Assembly: GCA_937902315.1 (NCBI GenBank)
Contig: CALGUG010000067.1
Location: 21,433 to 85,432 of the forward strand
DNA: 64,000 bases
Reading direction: 5' to 3'
Source of the DNA: an uncultured Chloroflexales bacterium
GTDB taxonomy: Bacteria; Chloroflexota; Chloroflexia; Chloroflexales; Chloroflexaceae
The notes below the pieces were generated by a model. The model saw only the letters and a list, made by a program, of their open reading frames with translations, was not told the DNA's origin and made no database searches. The position numbers and the translations under genes are program-made. Below are positions 7,704-13,804 of the stretch, in pieces. The first letter of the stretch is position 1; each line of letters begins with the position of its first letter.

Positions 7704-8540
7704 TTATTGCCCCAGTCTAGTGCGAACCTGTTCAACTAGTCCTTCAGGAAGATCATTGGCTGATGTTACAGGTACCGGATTCTCATAGGGAGCAGCAGCT
7801 TCATCTGAAGCTGAGCCTGATGGCTCGGCGCTTCCTGTACCTGGGCTTGCTTGAAAGGATACATCATCAATAAACAGGTTGCTGTTCAAAAGACTATCTG
7901 TAGAAGCAAGTATGAATAAGGTTCGCGTCTGCCCTGCAAACTGCCTTACATCTATAGATCGCTTTACCCAACCTGTGGTACTTGTGTTCCTACACAGTTC
8001 AAATGCATCAACAATTTCGTCATTGGTGACACTGCCATCATCGTTCACCAGTGAAACGCCAGCAATATCATCTTGAAGGCAGTAATCACTTGATGCGATC
8101 CAACGCCAATAGGTGAGATAGGGCCGGTCTGCTGGAATTGTGACGCGCTGCGAAACAGCAGTGGTCTCGTCATAGACACCACCCAACCAAACAGCCCATG
8201 TGCCACTATGTGCGCGAACAGTACTAGGGAATTGTTGAGTGATTACCGGAAAACCGGCAGTAACACTAATCCACCCCGAGCTACCTTCTTCAAAAGAACC
8301 ATTACGCAATTCCATAATGGGTATCGAAGTGATAGTTGGGGCCAAAGTATTCGTAGGGATATTTGTCCGAGTAGCCGTAGAGGTTCTGGTAGAGGTGCTT
8401 GTTGGAAATGCCTTAAACACTGCTGGAAGGTACTGACCATGAAGATTAGACACATTTTGGGCAAAACCCATGGGAATTTGAGTTAAAGCTAATAAACCGA
8501 CCATAACAACAATGGCGATACCAAATTCTTTGACTCGCAT
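7704..8540 (-). CDS. Secreted protein with Thr-rich linker and carbohydrate-binding-like domain (phage cargo)
   Basis: A 278-residue protein with a signal peptide (residues ~1-28, ending GFAQ) and a Thr/Ser/Pro-rich linker (about 47-75) of the kind frequent in Chloroflexota secreted proteins. A beta-rich domain (about 78-232; LRNGSFEEGSSGWISV to LFIDDVSFQ) has the opening and ending of CBM-like jelly rolls. A short Ser/Ala-rich tail closes it. It lies between the two regulatory blocks of the prophage on its own strand run, the usual place for lysogenic-conversion genes, and so probably alters the lysogen's surface. There are no catalytic residues to point to. The Excalibur remnant immediately downstream suggests a shortened C terminus. 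Confidence 0.72.
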   Translation of the reverse strand: MRVKEFGIAIVVMVGLLALTQIPMGFAQNVSNLHGQYLPAVFKAFPTSTSTRTSTATRTNIPTNTLAPTITSIPIMELRNGSFEEGSSGWISVTAGFPVITQQFPSTVRAHSGTWAVWLGGVYDETTAVSQRVTIPADRPYLTYWRWIASSDYCLQDDIAGVSLVNDDGSVTNDEIVDAFELCRNTSTTGWVKRSIDVRQFAGQTRTLFILASTDSLLNSNLFIDDVSFQASPGTGSAEPSGSASDEAAAPYENPVPVTSANDLPEGLVEQVRTRLGQ

Positions 8541-8744
8541 AATGACCCCTCAGATAGTAGGATTTCCGGTACTCTGGGCGAGTTGAGAGGGATGTAAGTA
8601 GTAGGTGTTTAATTAGTCTACCTTGGCAGTCTAACCAAAGTATTACTATTTAAAATAACTCTTAAGCGAGTCGAGGGGTTGTAACCGAGACGTAATATTC
8701 CATACAGAACATTTATGCTATTCTATTTCGCACTTGGAGGTGTT

Positions 8745-8984
8745 ATGCGACCATTACTACTTTTTGTGCCCTGTTTAACTCTAATTCTAGTTGCTGGACT
8801 ACCCGATGTTCGCTGGCTAGTAGCACCTCTCGGTTGCGCTGCAGTGTGGCTGCTTTGGCGACTAAGCGAACGGGAACGCGAAGTAGAACAAAACAGCCTT
8901 CGAGAAGCTATTTGGTCTGATATTATCGACGTTGTATCATCTGCCGAGCAAAAGCCAGAAGCGCCTCACGCTGATCAGGATTGA
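8745..8984 (+). CDS. Small membrane protein between cargo gene and repressor
   Basis: A 79-residue protein. The start at 8745 is chosen because GGAGG lies five bases upstream; an in-frame ATG at 8715 has no ribosome site. Two hydrophobic spans lie near residues 2-19 and 23-38 (LLLFVPCLTLILVAG; LVAPLGCAAVWLLW), followed by a charged cytoplasmic tail. Its 3' end overlaps the end of the convergent repressor gene by 62 bp. Possible roles in a lysogen include superinfection exclusion, but nothing in the sequence shows this. Confidence 0.55.
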   Translation: MRPLLLFVPCLTLILVAGLPDVRWLVAPLGCAAVWLLWRLSEREREVEQNSLREAIWSDIIDVVSSAEQKPEAPHADQD

Positions 8985-9285
8985 GAGATTCAAGAAAAGC
9001 GCGCTGCTCGTCGGTTAGGCCAGCCCCTTTTAAGCGCTGTTTCGCCATCTCTCTCGCCATGGTATCATTGGCGTCTTCGAGCATGAGACGTTTTACATCA
9101 TCCCAAGAACCTCGTAATCGCTGAAGGAGCTTAGGCATAACGTCAATTTTAGGCACGTGCTTACCCTTCTCCCAAGCTGAAACAATGCGGTCAGATACAC
9201 CAACCTCATCGGCAACATCTTGCTGAGAGAGCCCTTGAGCTTGTCGAAGCTCTAAAAAATATATCCCTACTGCTTCCATACTCAT
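8923..9285 (-). CDS. Phage XRE repressor (CI-like)
   Basis: A 120-residue protein with an XRE helix-turn-helix at residues ~8-62 (LSQQDVADEVGVSDRIVSAWEKG) and a short helical C-terminal part (about 70-120) that may dimerise. There is no LexA/CI peptidase domain, so induction must use another route, possibly the ImmA protease encoded nearby. It faces the rightward early genes across a promoter region with repeated operators. A TATACT box ends only ~7 bp before the ATG, so the transcript is probably leaderless, as for lambda cI from PRM. An in-frame ATG two codons later is an alternative start. It is the best candidate for the protein that binds the seven operators. Confidence 0.85.
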   Translation of the reverse strand: MSMEAVGIYFLELRQAQGLSQQDVADEVGVSDRIVSAWEKGKHVPKIDVMPKLLQRLRGSWDDVKRLMLEDANDTMAREMAKQRLKGAGLTDEQRAFLESLNPDQREALLAFARQMIQRR

Positions 9286-9292
9286 AACCCCA

Positions 9293-9298
9293 AGTATA
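9293..9298 (-). promoter_or_regulatory. Candidate repressor-maintenance promoter (-10 TATACT)
   Basis: TATACT on the minus strand, with its last base 8 bp from the repressor ATG. A start 7 bp downstream would fall at or next to the ATG. Operators at 9307-9320 and 9323-9336 lie in its -35 to -20 zone, so repressor binding there could either block or activate it. The -35 hexamer is poor. Confidence 0.5.
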
Positions 9299-9300
9299 GC

Positions 9301-9342
9301 AAAGGCCGAAGTTTTCTTCTAGTACAGTAAACTTCGGCCTTT
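9301..9342. repeat. 14-bp perfect inverted repeat containing operators 1 and 2
   Basis: AAAGGCCGAAGTTT (9301-9314) and AAACTTCGGCCTTT (9329-9342) are exact inverted repeats with a 14-bp spacer. Each arm contains one operator of the family CGAAGTTTA(T/C)TTCG, in its less symmetric form. It could be a cooperative double operator or a hairpin; T and A runs at the ends would also fit a bidirectional terminator. Confidence 0.7.
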
Positions 9343-9359
9343 AACCGTGTTTTCTACCA

Positions 9360-9388
9360 TTGACAAGCGAAGTTTACTTCGTTAATAT
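9360..9388 (+). promoter_or_regulatory. Rightward promoter of the Cro-like gene with embedded operator
   Basis: TTGACA (9360-9365), a 17-bp spacer and TAATAT (9383-9388) form a near-consensus sigma-70 promoter. Operator 3 (CGAAGTTTACTTCG, 9368-9381) occupies the spacer and operator 4 (9398-9411) sits over the transcription start. Repressor bound here would exclude RNA polymerase. A GGGAGGAGG ribosome site precedes the ATG at 9433. Confidence 0.8.
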
Positions 9389-9432
9389 GTGATATACAGA
9401 AGTTTATTTCGGGAGGAGGAGGAATACACCCT

Positions 9433-9630
9433 ATGAACAACTTCATGTTGGCTATAGACAAGCTTGGCAAAACCAATGATGAACGAGCTGCCAAGCTTGG
9501 GATGACCTCACGCAACTTAGAGACTTGGAAAAAGCAGGGACCACCCCGCGCCGTTCGCGCCTTGTTAAAGCATCCTGAGCTGATCTTAGCTCTGCTTGAT
9601 GATGCAAAAAACCAAAATCAGTCGAAATAA
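9433..9630 (+). CDS. Small Cro-like HTH protein
   Basis: A 65-residue protein read divergently from the repressor, with helices ERAAKLGMTSRNLETWKKQG (residues ~18-37) that look like a compact helix-turn-helix. Size, position and operators on both sides match a Cro-type second regulator. A strong GGGAGGAGGA ribosome site stands before the ATG. Its stop codon lies inside operator 5. The HTH call is by eye and Cro function is inference. Confidence 0.68.
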   Translation: MNNFMLAIDKLGKTNDERAAKLGMTSRNLETWKKQGPPRAVRALLKHPELILALLDDAKNQNQSK

Positions 9631-9644
9631 ACTTCGAAAAGTAA

Positions 9645-9673
9645 TTGACGAGCGAAGTTTATTTCGGTATACT
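9645..9673 (+). promoter_or_regulatory. Early-operon promoter with operators
   Basis: TTGACG (9645-9650), a 17-bp spacer and TATACT (9668-9673). Operator 6 (9653-9666) fills the spacer, operator 5 (9623-9636) lies just upstream and operator 7 (9679-9692) covers the start region. It would drive the long rightward operon that begins at 9722. Confidence 0.78.
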
Positions 9674-9721
9674 GACGACGAAGTTTATTTCGGTACCTTA
9701 ACAACCGAATAGGAGCTAAAC

Positions 9722-9859
9722 GTGAAAGTGCGGCTCAAAGCGATGCGTGACCGACGCGAGCAAGCAGCAAGTCTGCGCGCCATCCTCGCTAGTCGCAGCC
9801 GCACCCGCACCATCTCGTTGGAGAAGCGCACCATAAAGGAGGAGCAAACCGAATGCTAG
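9722..9859 (+). CDS. Small basic protein, first gene of the early operon
   Basis: A 45-residue reading frame starting with GTG at 9722, seven bases after a TAGGAG ribosome site, and ending TAG at 9857-9859. It is Arg/Lys-rich in its first two thirds (VKVRLKAMRDRREQAASLRA). Its end overlaps the ATG of the next gene by seven bases, so translation may be coupled. It is the first frame after the operator-controlled promoter. Its function is unknown; a DNA-binding or antitermination role would fit the position but is speculation. Confidence 0.55.
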   Translation: MKVRLKAMRDRREQAASLRAILASRSRTRTISLEKRTIKEEQTEC

Positions 9860-10359
9860 CCACTCTCACAACTTTGGACACAGTGTCCAAACCGCGCATC
9901 TACCAAGAGCGCGGCCAGTGGTGGGCCGACATCAACGCCGCGACGTTTGGGCCGTTCCACCACCAAGCAGAAGCCCAGGACGAGATCCAGTACCTTACCC
10001 GCGAACTTCGTGCACCTGCTGTACTCAACCAAATCCCGAGCTTCGAGGAAGAGATCGACGCCCCCACTCGGGCGGCCGAGATCTTCGCCAACACTCGCCA
10101 GGTCTGCTGGCACGGTGCGGTCGTATTGGCTCGGGCTTGGGAGCAGAGCCTCGACGATCCCAAAGCCTTGGCAGTTGTGCTCTATCTGATTCGCCATTTC
10201 CATCGCATTCGTAAAGCGGCCAACGGCATCTTGATGCCAAGCGACAGCACCAACCGCTACTACATCGTTTCAGCCAACAGCTGCAGCTGCCCTGCTCGGG
10301 TCGCTCGCTGCAAACACCAGCGCGCTGCCACCCTTTGGCTGCGCTGCCAAGTCGACTAG
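9853..10359 (+). CDS. SWIM zinc-finger protein
   Basis: A 168-residue protein whose C-terminal end carries a SWIM-type zinc site, CSCPARVARCKHQ (residues ~146-158; pattern CxCx6CxH). SWIM fingers bind DNA or proteins and occur in many transposon- and phage-linked proteins. The middle is helical. GGAGGAGC precedes the ATG. It sits second in the early operon, ahead of small accessory genes. The zinc site is visible; its role in the phage is unknown. Confidence 0.75.
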   Translation: MLATLTTLDTVSKPRIYQERGQWWADINAATFGPFHHQAEAQDEIQYLTRELRAPAVLNQIPSFEEEIDAPTRAAEIFANTRQVCWHGAVVLARAWEQSLDDPKALAVVLYLIRHFHRIRKAANGILMPSDSTNRYYIVSANSCSCPARVARCKHQRAATLWLRCQVD

Positions 10360-10730
10360 TGCCCGTTTCTTTAGCTAGTGTAGTAGAGAAAGCAAAAACT
10401 GTGTACGAATTTGTTATAGGCGCGATGGTTTCAACATCCCTACTCATTCTAGAGCACGCGCTTCTCTGGAATGCTCGTCTCTCGCGAGTCTCGCGCTACA
10501 CCCTTGGCACAACTGCCCTATTTCTAGGCATTAGTGTGGCGCTCCTTTTACTTGGGGATATCCAAGTGTTGATAGGGATTTGGGCGATTGTAGGAATTGG
10601 CGGCGCGGTAGTGGGCGGCTTACATCTGTGGCGTACACATCGCGGGGAACAACCGGGGGAGATCGAGTCGGCCTACCTGGCCGGGCAACTCACCAAGGAG
10701 GCAATCATTGGCACGACGCGAGAGCGCTGA
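10359..10730 (+). CDS. Small phage membrane protein
   Basis: About 123 residues if started at the GTG at 10359, which overlaps the preceding stop codon; an in-frame TTG at 10335 is the other option, and neither has a good ribosome site. Three hydrophobic segments (VIGAMVSTSLLILEHALLW, YTLGTTALFLGISVALLLL and VLIGIWAIVGIGGAVVGG) are followed by a soluble C terminus. It overlaps the next small gene by 23 bp. Membrane proteins in early operons can serve exclusion; no family is recognised. Confidence 0.55.
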   Translation: MPVSLASVVEKAKTVYEFVIGAMVSTSLLILEHALLWNARLSRVSRYTLGTTALFLGISVALLLLGDIQVLIGIWAIVGIGGAVVGGLHLWRTHRGEQPGEIESAYLAGQLTKEAIIGTTRER

Positions 10731-10953
10731 GATTGCAGCACTAGACGACATTGCAGCGGCGCTCGATCGTCAACGGGAGGCAATCGCAATTGTGGCGGCA
10801 AGGCAGCGCAGCAGCCTAAGCCGAGAGGATTACAACGAACTACGTGAAGTTCTTGAAGCAGCAGAGGTTATTCGGGAACGTGTAGCCGACTTACGTCAGA
10901 AGGCAAGCAAACAGTATCAGCAAGGACAAGTCTATGCGACTACCAAAGTATGA
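10708..10953 (+). CDS. Small helical phage protein
   Basis: An 81-residue helical protein starting at TTG (10708), with AAGGAGG about six bases upstream, the reason for accepting this rare start. It is Ala/Arg/Glu-rich with coiled-coil character (YNELREVLEAAEVIRERVADL). It overlaps neighbours on both sides (23 and 20 bp). Function unknown. Confidence 0.55.
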   Translation: MARRESAEIAALDDIAAALDRQREAIAIVAARQRSSLSREDYNELREVLEAAEVIRERVADLRQKASKQYQQGQVYATTKV

Positions 10954-11272
10954 AATGATCGACGGTGAAGCACATTCACCTGAGGAGTTGGTAGAGAGGT
11001 TGTACATGGCGCATTCAGGCGATACTCGGCGCGATATGGCTGAGCGCACATTTCTCTCCAAACGTCCCGAACGTCGGACCTATGAACTGGCGAGTATCAC
11101 AACGGACGCGGTCGCAGGATCGCGGGTGATGACCAAAGACGAGGCAGCCCAAACCAATCGCGAGCTAGAGCAACGTGGTAGCGACTTACGCTGGAGGCTG
11201 CTGATCGACCAGAACACAACATACGCAATCACCGCCCTGGGCGATGAGTATTTAGAGGGCAAGAGCAAATGA
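10934..11272 (+). CDS. Hypothetical phage protein
   Basis: A 112-residue charged soluble protein with no recognised domain. It overlaps the upstream gene by 20 bp and the downstream gene by ATGA. The C-terminal half (RWRLLIDQNTTYAITALGDEYLEGK) has the look of a small winged-helix end, but this is weak. Coding status is supported by tight packing in the operon. Confidence 0.55.
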   Translation: MRLPKYEMIDGEAHSPEELVERLYMAHSGDTRRDMAERTFLSKRPERRTYELASITTDAVAGSRVMTKDEAAQTNRELEQRGSDLRWRLLIDQNTTYAITALGDEYLEGKSK

Positions 11273-11550
11273 CGGCTCACGAAGAAACGCTCAATGTTGC
11301 AGTGGGTTCATTCGTTGTCAAACGAGGCATTGGCATCGTCGACAAGCGCGGCAAGGTCGTAGCCGTGGTCTGCGGTGAAGGAACAACAGCGGAGCAAGAT
11401 GAACAACGAGCCAGGCTATTCGCCGCAGCGCCCGAGATGTTCGAAGCCCTGCAACAGGCACGCAGCTATATCCTACGAAATGGATTTGGATACGATCAAC
11501 AAATCCGTATCGATCAGATCAACGCCGTAATCAATAAAGCGATCAAGTAA
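11269..11550 (+). CDS. Small phage protein with AAAPEMxEALQ motif
   Basis: A 93-residue protein. A beta-rich first half (VVKRGIGIVDKRGKVVAVV) is followed by RARLFAAAPEMFEALQQAR, a motif recurrent in small early proteins of many phages and prophages whose function is not established. The ATG overlaps the upstream stop (ATGA). Confidence 0.62.
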   Translation: MTAHEETLNVAVGSFVVKRGIGIVDKRGKVVAVVCGEGTTAEQDEQRARLFAAAPEMFEALQQARSYILRNGFGYDQQIRIDQINAVINKAIK

Positions 11551-11556
11551 AAGCGA

Positions 11557-11587
11557 AGCGCTTATGTGGTGCCACCACATAAGCGCT
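11557..11587. repeat. 31-bp perfect palindrome between early genes
   Basis: Arms AGCGCTTATGTGGTG (11557-11571) and its exact complement (11573-11587) surround a single C. Rightwards it is followed by an A-rich ribosome site, not a T run, so it is not a rightward terminator. It could be a dyad operator, an mRNA hairpin limiting the next gene, or a processing site. Read leftwards, a TTTT follows after eight bases. Confidence 0.7.
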
Positions 11588-11606
11588 CCAAAGGAAAAAA
11601 CCTCTT

Positions 11607-12377
11607 ATGACCATCATACCACAAGACGCACAACGGGTGCTGGTTGGCACCGAGCCGCTCGATATTGACTTGGCCGAGAAGGTCAACCAGAGCGGCTGGA
11701 TTATGCACTTCCGCAATCGGGCCGAGCAGGCCGAGCGACAGCTGGTGATTCAAACCGAACGGGCCAACGATCTCGACGTTCGACTCGACGCGCTGCGCGA
11801 GATCAAGAACAGTGCCGAAGATCGTGTTCGCGAGCTGGAGCACGAGCTTGAGATTGCATACCACTGCATCGAGCTGAGCCAGAACCAGCTCAACAACGCA
11901 ATCTACGATCGTGAACAGACCGAGTTTATGCTCAGACTGGACGGAGGGGCGCTTCTATCGGCCTGGAGCGAGATTACCGATCTCAACCAGGGCATCAACG
12001 ATCTCGTTGAGCGCTGCCGCGAAGCCGAGCAGGTAGAGCACAGCAGTGTCGAAGCCACCAAGTCACTCAATACATTGACCGCTCAGCTCGACCAGGCAAA
12101 GGCGCACGCCGAGATTCACAGACAGCAAGCCGATATGCTCCAGCGTAGTTTTAACGTCGCCTGGCAAGAGCGCAGGATGTGGATGGACGAAGCACAGCGC
12201 GCCCAGACCGAAGTGATCGAGCAGGCCAAGCGAGTGGCCCAATTACGCCAACGTTTGGAGGCCTGGGTCGATCTGTGTCAGGAGTTGGAGCCCTTTAAGG
12301 ACCGCGCCGAAGCCGATGGCTACATGCTGCTGGAAGCCACCAAGCGCCAGCTGGCCGAGCTCGACGAGGTGAAGTAG
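11607..12377 (+). CDS. Long coiled-coil phage protein
   Basis: A 256-residue protein that is almost all charged helix with heptads from about residue 38 to 250, interrupted near 112-140. AAAGGA precedes the ATG. Proteins of this kind in phage early operons may be scaffold- or SMC-like, but there is no ATPase or hinge. The stop is directly followed by the next ATG. No family recognised. Confidence 0.62.
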   Translation: MTIIPQDAQRVLVGTEPLDIDLAEKVNQSGWIMHFRNRAEQAERQLVIQTERANDLDVRLDALREIKNSAEDRVRELEHELEIAYHCIELSQNQLNNAIYDREQTEFMLRLDGGALLSAWSEITDLNQGINDLVERCREAEQVEHSSVEATKSLNTLTAQLDQAKAHAEIHRQQADMLQRSFNVAWQERRMWMDEAQRAQTEVIEQAKRVAQLRQRLEAWVDLCQELEPFKDRAEADGYMLLEATKRQLAELDEVK

Positions 12378-12689
12378 ATGAGCGACGAATACACGCAAGA
12401 CGAACAGAATCTACCGCCGCCGAGATTCACCATTCACATCATTCTGGACGATTTCCCGATTGATGTTCAGATTGTTGGCAGCGCCAAGCGTCTGAGGAAT
12501 GCGCTCAAAAGCCTGCGCGAGATCGGTGCGGTGGCCCCTGCAGCTGCGCGCCAAGCTCGCACAGAGAGGATCCGAGAAGCGCCCATATGTCCGTATCACG
12601 GGCCTATGAAGGAGAGCACCAAGCGCCCGGGTACGTGGTATTGCAGTCACAAAATGGGCGATGGTAGCTACTGCAAAGAACGCGCCTAG
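12378..12689 (+). CDS. Small zinc-ribbon-like phage protein
   Basis: A 103-residue protein starting immediately after the previous stop. The C-terminal part has CPYH at about 71-74 and WYCSHKMGDGSYCKERA at the end, spaced like a treble-clef or zinc-ribbon set (C, H, C, H, C). The N-terminal ~40 residues are beta-rich. The zinc site suggests nucleic-acid binding, perhaps in replication, since the replication genes follow. Confidence 0.6.
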   Translation: MSDEYTQDEQNLPPPRFTIHIILDDFPIDVQIVGSAKRLRNALKSLREIGAVAPAAARQARTERIREAPICPYHGPMKESTKRPGTWYCSHKMGDGSYCKERA

Positions 12690-12698
12690 CCTGAATTG

Positions 12699-12724
12699 GG
12701 GTGGTGACAACAGAGTCACCACCC
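12699..12724. repeat. 10-bp hairpin upstream of the replication initiator
   Basis: GGGTGGTGAC (12699-12708) pairs perfectly with GTCACCACCC (12715-12724) around a six-base loop. No T run follows. It lies 30 bp before the initiator start and could shape expression of that gene or slow RNA polymerase. Confidence 0.6.
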
Positions 12725-12754
12725 ATAGCCCAACACGATCAGCAAGGTAGACAT

Positions 12755-13804
12755 ATGAGTATTCAAGAATTCAACCGCATTTGGGATAAAGGCAAAGCAG
12801 AAGGGAGCGCCCTACTGGTCCTGCTTGCACTTGCCGATATTGCTGATGATGAGGGCTATTGTTGGCCCAAGATCGATACCCTTTCGCGCCGTGCCCGTAT
12901 CTCCAGTCGGCAAGTCAGCACGATTGTCGAAGAATTGTGCGCTATTGGAGAGATCGCCCGAATTGTAGGCGTTGGCAGAGGCCGACCATCTCTCTATGTC
13001 ATCCTAAGCGGGCTTGATGACGAAACCAAGCTCCTCAGAGAAAAAGGCCTACGTGCTAAACAGGAAGAAATCATGCAAAAACTGCATGGTTTACGCTCCA
13101 AAAAAGCACAAAAGGCGAAGAAATTTCATGAAAATACTTCAGGTAATAGCACTGAACAGGCTGAAAAGGTGCAAGGATTTCATGAAAACCCTTTGGGTAA
13201 TAGTGCCGATGATGCCGAAAAGGTGAAATCTTTTCATGAAATGGCAACTGATGAATCTGGCGATCTAACGCCAAACGACACTCTTTCCCACCATGTCTTA
13301 GATTCCAATCAGGTGGTGGTGGAATCCACCACCGTGACCGCACAGCAATCAGGACAAAACGCCGAACAGTCAGCAGAGCAGAAGTATTACCCTCAGAGTT
13401 TTGCTCTGCTGACTCAAGCAGGCTGTACAAGTCCTGCCCGAATACAAGCAGCCAAACTGCCTCCAGAGCGGGTAGCCGCCATCATTGCCAACACTCACGC
13501 CAGTTCAGGCGGCCCGGGCGCAATTATCAAAAACTGCCTTGCAGAGCTAAAGCTGCCCCTCATACTGAAACAACAGGAGCGAAACTATGCAGTACCGCAG
13601 CGGACCATGGGACCGGGGCGAGGGCGAGCACCAGAAGCCCAGCAACTTTCGACGGATCGACCACAACGATCTGAGCTTAGCCAAGCAGAGCTCGACGAGC
13701 TCGACCTGGTCGAGCAGCGAGAGCGGCAACGCTATGCCGCCGAAGTCGCCGCTCGGAACGCGCAGCGCCAGCAACGGCAATCCCAAAGCGGATCCCACAT
13801 GTGA
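12755..13804 (+). CDS. Phage replication initiator-like protein with N-terminal winged HTH
   Basis: A 349-residue protein starting at 12755 (AAGG ribosome site); an in-frame GTG at 12701 lies in a hairpin and is less likely. Residues ~8-85 form a HTH_36-type winged helix (WPKIDTLSRRARISSRQVSTIVEEL), common in replication initiators of phages and plasmids. Residues ~112-165 contain two 18-residue tandem repeats and a third partial one, each with an FHE core. The DNA carries three palindromic TTTCATGAAA boxes 54 bp apart. The Gln/Arg-rich end overlaps the helicase-loader gene by 218 bp. With the DnaC-like neighbour this looks like a lambda O/P-style module. Confidence 0.72.
   Translation: MSIQEFNRIWDKGKAEGSALLVLLALADIADDEGYCWPKIDTLSRRARISSRQVSTIVEELCAIGEIARIVGVGRGRPSLYVILSGLDDETKLLREKGLRAKQEEIMQKLHGLRSKKAQKAKKFHENTSGNSTEQAEKVQGFHENPLGNSADDAEKVKSFHEMATDESGDLTPNDTLSHHVLDSNQVVVESTTVTAQQSGQNAEQSAEQKYYPQSFALLTQAGCTSPARIQAAKLPPERVAAIIANTHASSGGPGAIIKNCLAELKLPLILKQQERNYAVPQRTMGPGRGRAPEAQQLSTDRPQRSELSQAELDELDLVEQRERQRYAAEVAARNAQRQQRQSQSGSHM
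13124..13241. repeat. Iteron-like palindromes inside the initiator gene (candidate replication origin)
   Basis: TTTCATGAAA occurs at 13124-13133, 13178-13187 and 13232-13241, exactly 54 bp apart, within imperfect 54-bp tandem repeats that keep the reading frame. In lambda-like phages the origin iterons lie inside the initiator gene, so this is a natural origin candidate. The repeats could instead be a protein-level feature only. Confidence 0.55.

Larger units (their letters stand above)
9307..9692. promoter_or_regulatory. Seven-copy phage operator array
   Basis: Seven 14-bp sites match CGAAGTTTATTTCG in one or other orientation: 9307-9320, 9323-9336 (minus), 9368-9381, 9398-9411, 9623-9636 (minus), 9653-9666 and 9679-9692. 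The consensus has CGAA/TTCG dyad symmetry. Four copies flank the repressor/Cro-like promoters and three surround the early-operon promoter downstream of the Cro-like gene. One copy overlaps the stop codon of the Cro-like gene. The set behaves like OR/OL of lambda split around a short gene. Confidence 0.85.

Noticed and set aside
12699..12724. Intrinsic terminator before the initiator gene
   Set aside because: A good stem but no T run on either side, and transcription has to continue into the replication genes.
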